Shown here: one piece after another, positions 1 to 5,908 of the stretch
Position numbering within the stretch: position 1 is the stretch's first letter
Layout: each line of letters starts with the position of its first letter
Assembly (NCBI GenBank): GCA_036557885.1
Contig: DATBGS010000014.1
Span: forward strand, 1-7,511
DNA from: DATBGS01 sp036557885
Lineage (GTDB): Bacteria > Chloroflexota > Ktedonobacteria > Ktedonobacterales > DATBGS01
Reading direction: 5' to 3'
DNA length: 7,511 nucleotides
Made by a program: the position numbers and the translations under genes
The notes under the pieces: model-generated
Databases searched by the model: none
Told to the model about the DNA's origin: nothing
Seen by the model: only the letters and a program-made list of their open reading frames with translations

Positions 1-79
1 CGCATCATCAGCGGCTACCGTGCCCGCCTGCTTCAGTGCAGGCGGCAACTACGATGTGATCTGCAAAGAGGTAGAAACG
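1..79. other. Leader or end of an upstream gene, unassigned
   Basis: This short stretch lies before the first confident start codon. One plus-strand frame is open from the window edge to a TGA at 57-59, ending in residues HHQRLPCPPASVQAATTM. That could be the tail of an upstream gene, but nothing in it is recognisable. The frame used by the downstream kinase is also open to the window edge, so frame openness alone does not place its start. I see no convincing -35/-10 promoter or terminator. The missing homoserine dehydrogenase would be a natural upstream neighbour, but the sequence does not show it. Confidence 0.3.
65..72 (+). promoter_or_regulatory. Ribosome-binding site that sets the thrB-thrC start
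   Basis: AAAGAGGT lies 7 nt before ATG at 80. This favours that start over the in-frame GTG at 20. The homoserine kinase homology also begins right after it, with MSFPSHVSVCVPATSANLG. Confidence 0.75.
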
Positions 80-2362
80 ATGTCTTTTCCGTCCCATGTC
101 AGCGTGTGCGTGCCCGCCACCAGCGCCAATCTTGGCCCAGGCTTCGATTGCCTGGGGTTAGCCCTTGGTCTTTCCACGAAATTCGATATTGAAGTCCTCT
201 CGCTAGCTGCGCCAGCAGGCTACCAGCCAGCGATTGAAATTACCTCCATCTGGGGCGACGACACCGCTATTGCGGCGCTCCCCGACAATGCCCAAAACCT
301 CTTCTACCAGGCATTCGCCAGCCAACTAGCGGCCAGAAACGTGCCTGTGCCCGCGACCCGCATTCGTATGAGCCTTGGCGTTCCGCCGGGGCGTGGCCTG
401 GGCAGCAGTGCCTCCGCTGTGGTTGGGGGAGTGCTGGCGGCAGAAGCGCTGGCGGGCCATCCCCGCCCGGCAGAGCAGCGTCTGGACCTCCTGGCTGCGG
501 CGGTGGCTTTGGAGTATGGAAGCCACGCCGATAATGTGGCCGCCGCGCTGCTGGGTGGCCTGGTGGTCACCAGCAGAGATCAGCAAGGCGGCTCGTGGCG
601 GGCTGTTCGCGCGCCATTGCCTGCCGGGTTGCGTGCGGTGCTCTTTGTGCCCACGTTCTCGATGGACACGGTGGCCGGGCGCAATCTGCTCCCTGAGCGC
701 TACAGCCGCCAAGATGCCGTAGACAACGCCGGGCGCGTGGCTTTGCTGCTGGCGGCGCTGGCGGCGGGCGATCTGGACGCGCTTGGTCTTGCCATGCGCG
801 ATTGCTTCCACGAGCCATACCGCGCGCAGCTTTTCCCGCAACTGCCCGATCTGCTGGCGGCGGCCCGCGCTGCCGGAGCATATGGCGCCTGTCTCTCAGG
901 CGGCGGCCCAACGATTCTGGCGCTGGCAAAAGAACAAGCCGGGGATGTGGCCGCAGCGCTGAAACGGCGCGCAGAGGAACTGCGCATTGAAGGCAAGGTA
1001 ATTATCGCCCAGCCAGAGCCACGCGGGGCGATGGTGAGCGTTGAGCCGTTTGCGCCGTCGGCATTGGCGCGGGCGCCGAAGGCAACGCCAGCGTCCGCGC
1101 CAGCGCTTGCCTGCCCGGAATGCGCGCGTTCTTTTGCGCTTGAACGGCAGGACTATCGCTGCGTTTGCGGCACGCCGCTCGATGTTGCTCTGGGAAACAC
1201 AGGGGCCGGGCGCGACGGTTCTGCCTGGAAGCACCTGTTTGATCAGCGGCCTGGCTCGGTTGAGCCGTTGAATCGCAGCGGCGTCTGGCGTTTCCGCGAG
1301 TTGCTGCTCCCGCTGCCAGAGGTGCTGCCGGTCAGCCGCCCGGAAGGGCAGACCAATCTCTATCCCGTTGGGCGTGTCCAGGCGCAAGGCGGGCACCGGC
1401 TGATTGGTGATTTCGTGGGCCTGGAGCAAATCTGGCTCAAGCACGAGGGCGAGAATCCCACTGGCTCGTTCAAAGATCGCGGCATGACGGTGGGCGTCAG
1501 CATCGCAAAGTGGCTGGGCGCGCCGGCTGTGGCCTGTGCCTCCACCGGCAATACCTCAGCGTCAATGGCGGCGTATGCCGCGCAAGCGGGGCTGCGGGCC
1601 ATTGTGCTGCTGCCAGAGGGCAAAGTCGCGCCTGGCAAGTTGAGCCAGGCCATTGCGTATGGCGCGGAAATCCAGCAGGTTGCCGGGGATTTTGATCAGG
1701 CGATGGTTGATGTTGAGCGGATGTGCCTGGAGCAGGGCATCTATCTGCTCAATTCGCTTAATCCCTTCCGTATTCTCGGCCAGCAATCCCTGGCGTTTGA
1801 ATTGGCGCAGCAGCTTGCCTGGGATGCGCCGGATTGGATTGTGCTGCCAGCAGGCAATCTGGGCAACACGTCGGCCCTGGGCATGGGCTTGCTGCGCGCC
1901 TATCAGCTTGGATTGATCGCCCGGCTTCCGCGCATCGCTTCGGTGCAGGCGAGCGGAGCGAACCCATTCTATCGCAGCTATCGGGACGGGTTTCGCGCCC
2001 TTCAGCCGGTCAAGGCAGCGACGCTGGCAACAGCCATCAACATTGGCAATCCGGTGAGCTTTGCGCGTGCCAGAGCGGTCATCCAGGCGACGAAGGGCGT
2101 TGTGGCCCAGGTGACGGACCAGGAGATGCTGCGCGCCAAAGCGGTCATTGACCGCGCGGGGATTGGCTGCGAACCGGCATCGGCGGCATCAGTGGCGGGC
2201 GCGCGGCAGCTAGTTGCCAGAGGCGTGATTTCCCCCGATGCGCGCGTGGTTGCCATCCTCACCGGAAATCTGCTCAAAGACTCCGCTTCGATTATGCTGG
2301 CGCAAGAGGCGGCAGGAGTGGTGACAGCAAGAGCAGCCGTAGGGGAGGTGGCAGCATGCTAG
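80..2362 (+). CDS. thrBC: Bifunctional homoserine kinase-threonine synthase (ThrB-ThrC fusion)
   Basis: One 760-residue ORF carries the last two steps of threonine synthesis. Residues about 1-325 are a GHMP-family homoserine kinase (homoserine + ATP to O-phosphohomoserine). They show VPATSANLGPGFDCLG near residue 12, the ATP loop PPGRGLGSSAS at 102-112, E145 with SHADN at 148-152, and the C-terminal GHMP motif CLSGGGPT at 271-278. An Ala/Pro-rich linker covers about 325-344. Residues about 345-760 are a PLP-dependent threonine synthase (O-phosphohomoserine to threonine + phosphate). They show a zinc-ribbon-like Cys set (C345, C348, C361, C363), the PLP lysine K465 in NPTGSFKDRG, STGNTSASMAAYAA, a glycine-rich PLP-phosphate loop PAGNLGNTSALG, and GCEPASAASVAG. 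Each half has normal family length and its expected motifs, so neither looks degenerate. The last 7 nt overlap lysC. The protein is cytosolic, with no signal peptide. The two functions are near certain. That they act as one unprocessed chain is inferred from the continuous frame. Confidence 0.93.
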   Translation: MSFPSHVSVCVPATSANLGPGFDCLGLALGLSTKFDIEVLSLAAPAGYQPAIEITSIWGDDTAIAALPDNAQNLFYQAFASQLAARNVPVPATRIRMSLGVPPGRGLGSSASAVVGGVLAAEALAGHPRPAEQRLDLLAAAVALEYGSHADNVAAALLGGLVVTSRDQQGGSWRAVRAPLPAGLRAVLFVPTFSMDTVAGRNLLPERYSRQDAVDNAGRVALLLAALAAGDLDALGLAMRDCFHEPYRAQLFPQLPDLLAAARAAGAYGACLSGGGPTILALAKEQAGDVAAALKRRAEELRIEGKVIIAQPEPRGAMVSVEPFAPSALARAPKATPASAPALACPECARSFALERQDYRCVCGTPLDVALGNTGAGRDGSAWKHLFDQRPGSVEPLNRSGVWRFRELLLPLPEVLPVSRPEGQTNLYPVGRVQAQGGHRLIGDFVGLEQIWLKHEGENPTGSFKDRGMTVGVSIAKWLGAPAVACASTGNTSASMAAYAAQAGLRAIVLLPEGKVAPGKLSQAIAYGAEIQQVAGDFDQAMVDVERMCLEQGIYLLNSLNPFRILGQQSLAFELAQQLAWDAPDWIVLPAGNLGNTSALGMGLLRAYQLGLIARLPRIASVQASGANPFYRSYRDGFRALQPVKAATLATAINIGNPVSFARARAVIQATKGVVAQVTDQEMLRAKAVIDRAGIGCEPASAASVAGARQLVARGVISPDARVVAILTGNLLKDSASIMLAQEAAGVVTARAAVGEVAAC
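2341..2350 (+). promoter_or_regulatory. Ribosome-binding site for lysC inside the thrB-thrC coding end
   Basis: AGGGGAGGTG ends 5 nt before ATG at 2356. The next in-frame ATG, at 2365, would be 14 nt away, so 2356 is the better start. The site lies within the last codons of the upstream gene, which suits translational coupling. Confidence 0.7.
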
Positions 2363-3810
2363 TGATGAAATTTGGCGGCACGTCGGTTGGCTCTGGCGAG
2401 CGCATCCTGCATGTTGCCCGCATTGTCCTCGCCCATCAAGACCAGCAGCCCGTCGTTGTCACTTCTGCTCTGTCTGGTGCGACTGATGCCCTGCTTGCGC
2501 TGGCGCAAGCAGCAGCGGCGGGCGATGACGCTGCCTGTGCCAGCCAGCTTGAGGCGCTGGTCAGCCGACATCACGAGGCCGCCCTTGCTATCAACCCGGA
2601 GGCCGACTGGTCAGCGCTGCATCAAAAACTGGAATTGCTGGGGGCAGCGGTGCAAGACGCGCTTGAACAGGGTGAGCCATCATCTGTGGCGTGTGATTCG
2701 CTGGTTGCGTGGGGCGAGCGGTTGGCAGTGGTCCTGGTGGCAGGTGCGCTGCATATCCTGGTCTGCCCCACGCTGGCATGGGACAGGCCGATTGTTGCCA
2801 CTGACGAGCACGCGCTGCCTCTGGCTGGGTCAACCCGTCGGCTGGCGGAGGAAGCGCTCGCGTTGGCAGGGAAGCGGCTGCTGGTGGTGCCCGGCTTTAT
2901 TGCGCATAAGCCGGATGGTCGCATGACCACACTGGGGCGCGGCGGCTCAGATTATTCGGCAACGCTGCTGGCTGCCGCGCTGCAAGCAGAGGCGTGCTGG
3001 ATTTATACAGATGTGGATGGCATTCTGAGCGCTGACCCGCGCGTGGTGAAAGAAGCGCAGATTCTCCCGACTGTCTCGCCGCAAATGGCGGGGCGGCTCT
3101 CGTATTCGGGGGCGAAGGTGCTGCACCCGCTGTCGGTGGCTCCGGTGGCGCGGCTGGGGATTCCGCTGCGCGTGCGGAACACGTTCCGCCCGGACCACCC
3201 AGGCACGCTGATTACGGCGCAGCCCGGCAAGCACCCTGGCACCGCCCAGGCCATCACCAGTCGGCGCGACCTGGCGGCGATTCTCCTGGCCGGGGAGGGG
3301 TTGCCCGAAGTGGCGCATCTGTTTGGGCGCATGTGTCAGGTCATGACCAGGGCGGGCATTGAAATGGTTCTTTCGGTGCATCCTGGCACCGGCTATGACC
3401 CGCAGATTCTGGTCAAGGCGGCCCAGGCTGCTGCTGCGGTTGAGCAATTGACGCAAGAGTTTGCCAGCGAGTGCGGGCATGGGCAGATACAGAGCATCAC
3501 TGTTCGAGAAGGTCAGGCGGTGTGTACGGTGATTGGCGAGGAACTGGGCGGGGCGGTGCTGGCGCAGGTCCAGCACACCCTGGCCGCTGAGGGCATTGCG
3601 CCGCTGGTGCAGATGGCCTTCCCCTCGGCGCTGAGCCTGGTCCTCCCTGATCACGAACTTGAGCATGCCATTCGCAGCATCCATCGTCAGGTAATCGAGC
3701 CGTCGCTGCGCAAGCAGGGCGCGGCTCCTGCGTATAGCCACAAGGCGACTTTGGCAGCGCTTAATGATGACGAAGAACCAGAGCGGCGTGTTGCAGCGTC
3801 ATGCTTATGA
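2356..3810 (+). CDS. lysC: Aspartate kinase with C-terminal ACT regulatory region
   Basis: Aspartate kinase phosphorylates aspartate to aspartyl-4-phosphate, the committed step to lysine, threonine, methionine and isoleucine. The 484-residue protein opens with MKFGGTSVGSGERI, the kinase signature with K5. It has TTLGRGGSDYSAT (GRGGSD at 194-199), YTDVDGILSADPR at 217-229 and YSGAKVLHP at 250-258. Residues about 300-455 form two ACT-like repeats, the usual site of feedback inhibition by lysine or threonine. The second repeat reads VQMAFPSALSLVLPDHE where many aspartokinases have a Q-x-SSE-x-NIS type effector motif, so the ligand cannot be read off. A polar tail of roughly 30 residues follows. 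No homoserine dehydrogenase domain is fused, so this is a monofunctional enzyme. The start overlaps the thrB-thrC stop by 7 nt and asd follows 12 nt downstream, indicating one operon. The symbol lysC is chosen by function; the paralogue class is uncertain. Confidence 0.94.
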   Translation: MLVMKFGGTSVGSGERILHVARIVLAHQDQQPVVVTSALSGATDALLALAQAAAAGDDAACASQLEALVSRHHEAALAINPEADWSALHQKLELLGAAVQDALEQGEPSSVACDSLVAWGERLAVVLVAGALHILVCPTLAWDRPIVATDEHALPLAGSTRRLAEEALALAGKRLLVVPGFIAHKPDGRMTTLGRGGSDYSATLLAAALQAEACWIYTDVDGILSADPRVVKEAQILPTVSPQMAGRLSYSGAKVLHPLSVAPVARLGIPLRVRNTFRPDHPGTLITAQPGKHPGTAQAITSRRDLAAILLAGEGLPEVAHLFGRMCQVMTRAGIEMVLSVHPGTGYDPQILVKAAQAAAAVEQLTQEFASECGHGQIQSITVREGQAVCTVIGEELGGAVLAQVQHTLAAEGIAPLVQMAFPSALSLVLPDHELEHAIRSIHRQVIEPSLRKQGAAPAYSHKATLAALNDDEEPERRVAASCL

Positions 3811-3817
3811 AAGGAGA
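3811..3817 (+). promoter_or_regulatory. Ribosome-binding site for asd
   Basis: AAGGAGA directly follows the lysC stop (TGA 3808-3810) and lies 5 nt before ATG 3823. It is the strongest Shine-Dalgarno match in the cluster and fixes the asd start. Confidence 0.8.
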
Positions 3818-3822
3818 ACGGG

Positions 3823-4920
3823 ATGCTTGCTGCACATCGTATTCCTGCTGCGGTGCTGGGCGCGACTGGCATGGTCGGCCAGCGCTTTCTCACTTTGCTC
3901 GCTGATCATCCCTGGTTTGAGGTCACTGTTGTGGCTGGCTCGGAGCGCAGCCAGCAGCAGCGCTATGGCGAGGCTGTTGCCTGGCGGTTGCCGTTGGCGC
4001 CTCCGGCTGAAGTGCTGAACTTGCCGGTGGTCGCGCCAGATGCCCCGTTTGATGCGCCAGTGGTGTTTTCTGCGCTGCCAGCTTCGGTGGCGGACGCTAT
4101 CGAGCCGCTGCTGGCGGCGCGCGGCCATGTGATCTTTAGCAACGCGAGCAGCCATCGTATGGCCGATGATGTGCCGTTGCTGATTCCTGAAGTGAATGCC
4201 GATCATCTGGCGCTGTTGACACTTCAGCAAAACCGCCGCAATTGGCCCGGCTTGCTGGTCACTAATCCCAACTGCTCTACGATTCAGATTGCGCTGGCGC
4301 TGAAACCGCTGGCGGATGCGTTTGGCATCCGGCGGGTGCAGGCCACAACGCTTCAGGCCATTTCAGGCGCGGGTTATCCAGGCGTTGCCAGTTACGACAT
4401 GCTGGACAATGTGATCCCGTACATTGGGCAGGAAGAGGAGAAGATCGAGCGCGAGACGCGCAAGATTCTGGGCGACTATCAAGACGGCAGAATTGCTCCG
4501 GCGCCGATTACGCTCAGCGCGCAATGTACGCGCGTGGCGGTGCGCGAAGGCCATCTGGCCTGTGTGTCGGTAGAGTTGGCGCGTGATGGCATCAGCAGCG
4601 CTGATCTGATTGATGCCTGGCGCGCATTTTGCCCGGAGCCAGTGGAGCGTCGGCTGCCCAGCGCGCCGAATCCGCCCATTGTGGTGCGCGAGGAGCCAGA
4701 CCGCCCGCAGCCTTTGCGTGACCGCGATGCCGGGGGCGGCATGGCAATCACTATTGGCCGTGTGCGTCCCTGCCCAATTTTGGGGCAGAAATTCATCGTG
4801 CTGGGCCACAACACGATTCGGGGCGCTGCCGGGGCGTCGGTGCTGAACGCGGAGTTGCTGCTGGCGCGTGGCTGGCTTGGCGAAGATGGGCGCCCGGCCA
4901 GCAAAACGACACACCGATAA
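3823..4920 (+). CDS. asd: Aspartate-semialdehyde dehydrogenase, archaeal/fungal-type
   Basis: The enzyme reduces aspartyl-4-phosphate, the LysC product, to aspartate 4-semialdehyde with NADPH, at the branch to lysine and homoserine. The 365-residue protein has an N-terminal nucleotide-binding loop GATGMVGQ at 13-20. The catalytic cysteine is C151 in TNPNCST, and the likely acid-base histidine is H244 in REGHLACVSVELA. The segment TTLQAISGAGYPGVASYDM and then IPYIGQEEEKIERET is typical of the archaeal/fungal branch of the family rather than the E. coli-type enzyme; that assignment is from memory of the family. The C-terminal block with GQKFIVLGHNTIRGAAG closes the dimerisation domain. A strong Shine-Dalgarno sequence fixes the start. 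The gene ends at a TAA, only 3 nt before the first 18-bp repeat. Nothing is truncated or missing. Confidence 0.94.
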   Translation: MLAAHRIPAAVLGATGMVGQRFLTLLADHPWFEVTVVAGSERSQQQRYGEAVAWRLPLAPPAEVLNLPVVAPDAPFDAPVVFSALPASVADAIEPLLAARGHVIFSNASSHRMADDVPLLIPEVNADHLALLTLQQNRRNWPGLLVTNPNCSTIQIALALKPLADAFGIRRVQATTLQAISGAGYPGVASYDMLDNVIPYIGQEEEKIERETRKILGDYQDGRIAPAPITLSAQCTRVAVREGHLACVSVELARDGISSADLIDAWRAFCPEPVERRLPSAPNPPIVVREEPDRPQPLRDRDAGGGMAITIGRVRPCPILGQKFIVLGHNTIRGAAGASVLNAELLLARGWLGEDGRPASKTTHR

Positions 4921-4923
4921 AAA

Positions 4924-4941
4924 TACGAAGAAAGAAGAAAG
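4924..4941 (+). repeat. 18-bp direct repeat, copy 1
   Basis: TACGAAGAAAGAAGAAAG, identical to the two downstream copies. It begins 3 nt after the asd stop codon. Upstream similarity to copy 2 extends a little further (ATAAAAA versus ATAAGAG before the shared TACG). The core GAAGAAAGAAG is a mirror-symmetric purine run. Confidence 0.95.
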
Positions 4942-4976
4942 TAGATTTCATCACACTACGCCAACGAAAATAAGAG

Positions 4977-4994
4977 TACGAAGAAAGAAGAAAG
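4977..4994 (+). repeat. 18-bp direct repeat, copy 2
   Basis: A perfect copy of TACGAAGAAAGAAGAAAG, starting 53 bp after copy 1. It is followed directly by AGGT, giving AAAGAGGT, a good Shine-Dalgarno sequence 6 nt before a GTG at 5005. Confidence 0.95.
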
Positions 4995-5004
4995 AGGTAT
5001 TCGC

Positions 5005-5070
5005 GTGGCAGCGGGTGAATGGAAAGCATACGAAGAAAGAAGAAAGAAGTATTTATATGGCAGCAGGTGA
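5005..5070 (+). CDS. Possible 21-codon upstream ORF overlapping the pheA start
   Basis: A GTG at 5005, preceded at 6 nt by AAAGAGGT (4991-4998), opens a frame of 21 codons ending at TGA 5068-5070. The peptide has one Trp, three Tyr and a basic stretch (ERRKK), but no Phe. It crosses the pheA ATG (5057) in another frame and stops 11 nt past it, a geometry that would allow re-initiation or coupling. It may equally be an untranslated relic of the duplication. No phenylalanine codons and no paired terminator hairpin are seen, so it is not a classical attenuator peptide. Translation is unproven. Confidence 0.3.
   Translation: MAAGEWKAYEERRKKYLYGSR
5029..5046 (+). repeat. 18-bp direct repeat, copy 3
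   Basis: A perfect copy of TACGAAGAAAGAAGAAAG, starting 52 bp after copy 2. It ends 10 nt before the pheA ATG and forms part of the pheA ribosome-binding region (AAAGAAGT at 5043-5050). Confidence 0.95.
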
Positions 5071-5908
5071 ACATACAGAACCATTGCCGTCCATCGCCTT
5101 CCAGGGCGAGCGCGGCGCTTATGGTGAAGAAGCGGTTGTGGCTTATTTTGGGGCGCAGGTGACTCCTTCGCCTAAAAAGAGCTTTGCCGAAGTCTTCGAC
5201 GCGGTGGCAGCGAGGGAAACGAGCGCTGGATTGCTGCCAATTGAAAACTCGCAGGCCGGAAGCATCCACGAGGTCTATGATCTGCTGCGCGCCAGCCAGC
5301 TTTACGTGACTGGCGAGATTTGCCGACCTGTCAATCACTGCCTGCTGTGCCTGCCTGGGCAGACGCTCGGCCAGATCAGACGTGTGCTCTCGCATCCGCA
5401 GGCGTTGGCGCAATCTGATGCCTATCTGCGTGGGCTGGGTGTGGAAGTGGTCGCAGCTTATGACACGGCGGGCAGCGCCAAAATGATCCGCGAACAAGGG
5501 CTGGAGGGTGTTGCGGCAGTTGCCAGCGCCCGCGCTGCTGAACTGTATCAGCTTGAAATCCTGGCGAGTGGTATCCAGACGATCAAAGATAACTATACCC
5601 GCTTCATTGTACTTGATCGCCAGTCAGGGGAGGCGCCAACTGGCCCAGCCAAAACGATGCTGATGCTGGCAACCGCGCACAAGCCGGGCGCGCTGTATGA
5701 GGTGTTGGGCGAGTTTGCGCTGAGGAAGATTAACCTGCTCAAGCTAGAATCTCGCCCTTCGCGTGAGCAACCTTGGGAATATGTGTTCTATCTGGATATT
5801 GAGGGTTCGCCCCAACAGGCGGAAGTTGCCCAGGCGTTGGCTGGACTCAAGGAGAAGACCACTTTTGTTAAGATTTCAGGCTCGTTCCCGCGTGATCAAG
5901 CCTGCTGA
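5057..5908 (+). CDS. pheA: Prephenate dehydratase with C-terminal ACT domain
   Basis: The enzyme converts prephenate to phenylpyruvate, the last committed step before transamination to phenylalanine. From ATG 5057 the protein is 283 residues, normal for a monofunctional enzyme with no chorismate mutase domain. The catalytic region starts at IAFQGERGAYGEEA and includes LLPIENSQAGSIHEVYDLL. It also has NYTRF at 179-183, containing the essential Thr-Arg-Phe triad. An ACT domain covers about residues 195-280, with HKPGALYEVLGEF and LESRPSREQPWEYVFYLDI (ESRP at 231-234), the motifs that bind phenylalanine for feedback control. Arogenate dehydratase activity cannot be excluded. The start was chosen because conserved sequence begins about 11 residues later; AAAGAAGT lies 6 nt upstream but is a weaker Shine-Dalgarno than its duplicate at 4991-4998. 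The gene lies 136 nt after asd on the same strand and its last 13 nt overlap convergent purN. Confidence 0.93.
   Translation: MAAGEHTEPLPSIAFQGERGAYGEEAVVAYFGAQVTPSPKKSFAEVFDAVAARETSAGLLPIENSQAGSIHEVYDLLRASQLYVTGEICRPVNHCLLCLPGQTLGQIRRVLSHPQALAQSDAYLRGLGVEVVAAYDTAGSAKMIREQGLEGVAAVASARAAELYQLEILASGIQTIKDNYTRFIVLDRQSGEAPTGPAKTMLMLATAHKPGALYEVLGEFALRKINLLKLESRPSREQPWEYVFYLDIEGSPQQAEVAQALAGLKEKTTFVKISGSFPRDQAC

Larger units (their letters stand above)
4921..5056 (+). promoter_or_regulatory. A-rich asd-pheA spacer with repeats, probable pheA leader
   Basis: This 136-nt gap is about 38% GC by hand count, well below the GC-rich genes on both sides. It is strongly purine-biased on the plus strand. 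Most of it is three 18-bp direct repeats and the duplicated pheA start region. I found no GC-rich hairpin with a T tract, no T-box or riboswitch-like structure and no convincing sigma-70 promoter, although AT-rich TATTTATATG lies right at the pheA start. A role in pheA expression is inferred from position only. Confidence 0.45.
4977..5080 (+). repeat. Imperfect 52-bp tandem duplication of the pheA start region
   Basis: Units 4977-5028 and 5029-5080 match at 41 of 52 positions without gaps. The second unit contains the pheA start ATG-GCA-GCA-GGT-GAA; the first has GTG-GCA-GCG-GGT-GAA in the same place. All six differences in the first 43 positions are transitions, with G or C in the upstream unit and A or T in the downstream one. 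The unit length is not a multiple of three, so the upstream copy starts in another frame. I read this as duplication of the gene's own translation-initiation region followed by divergence. Confidence 0.8.

Noticed and set aside
20..79. GTG at 20 as the start of the thrB-thrC fusion
   Set aside because: The extra residues before ATG 80 show no kinase homology, and AAAGAGGT is well placed for ATG 80.
896..1444. Minus-strand ORF opposite the ThrB-ThrC linker, which could hint at a non-fused arrangement
   Set aside because: The plus frame is continuous with conserved motifs on both sides. The antisense product is low-complexity Arg/Ala-rich sequence without homology.
2947..3741. 264-codon minus-strand ORF opposite lysC
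   Set aside because: It lies wholly antisense to conserved lysC, is Arg/His-rich as expected for the opposite strand of GC-rich coding DNA, and has no recognisable domain.
4924..5046. A small CRISPR array (18-bp repeats with 35- and 34-bp spacers)
   Set aside because: The repeats are too short and not palindromic, there are only three, no cas genes are present, and the second 'spacer' is related to the pheA start that follows copy 3.
4868..5056. A long basic N-terminal extension of pheA starting at ATG 4868 inside asd
   Set aside because: The frame is open, but 4868 lies within the conserved C-terminal coding of asd and has no clear ribosome-binding site. The extension is only translated A-rich repeat (KKEE-type runs), and family homology begins after ATG 5057.
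4921..5056. A transcription attenuator, T-box or rho-independent terminator in the asd-pheA spacer
   Set aside because: I found no stable GC-rich hairpin followed by a T tract, no T-box-like sequence and no Phe-codon run.
4793..5497. 234-codon minus-strand ORF spanning the asd end, the spacer and pheA
   Set aside because: It is a shadow of asd and pheA. The Phe/Ser-rich stretches come only from the complement of the purine repeats. It has no family motif.
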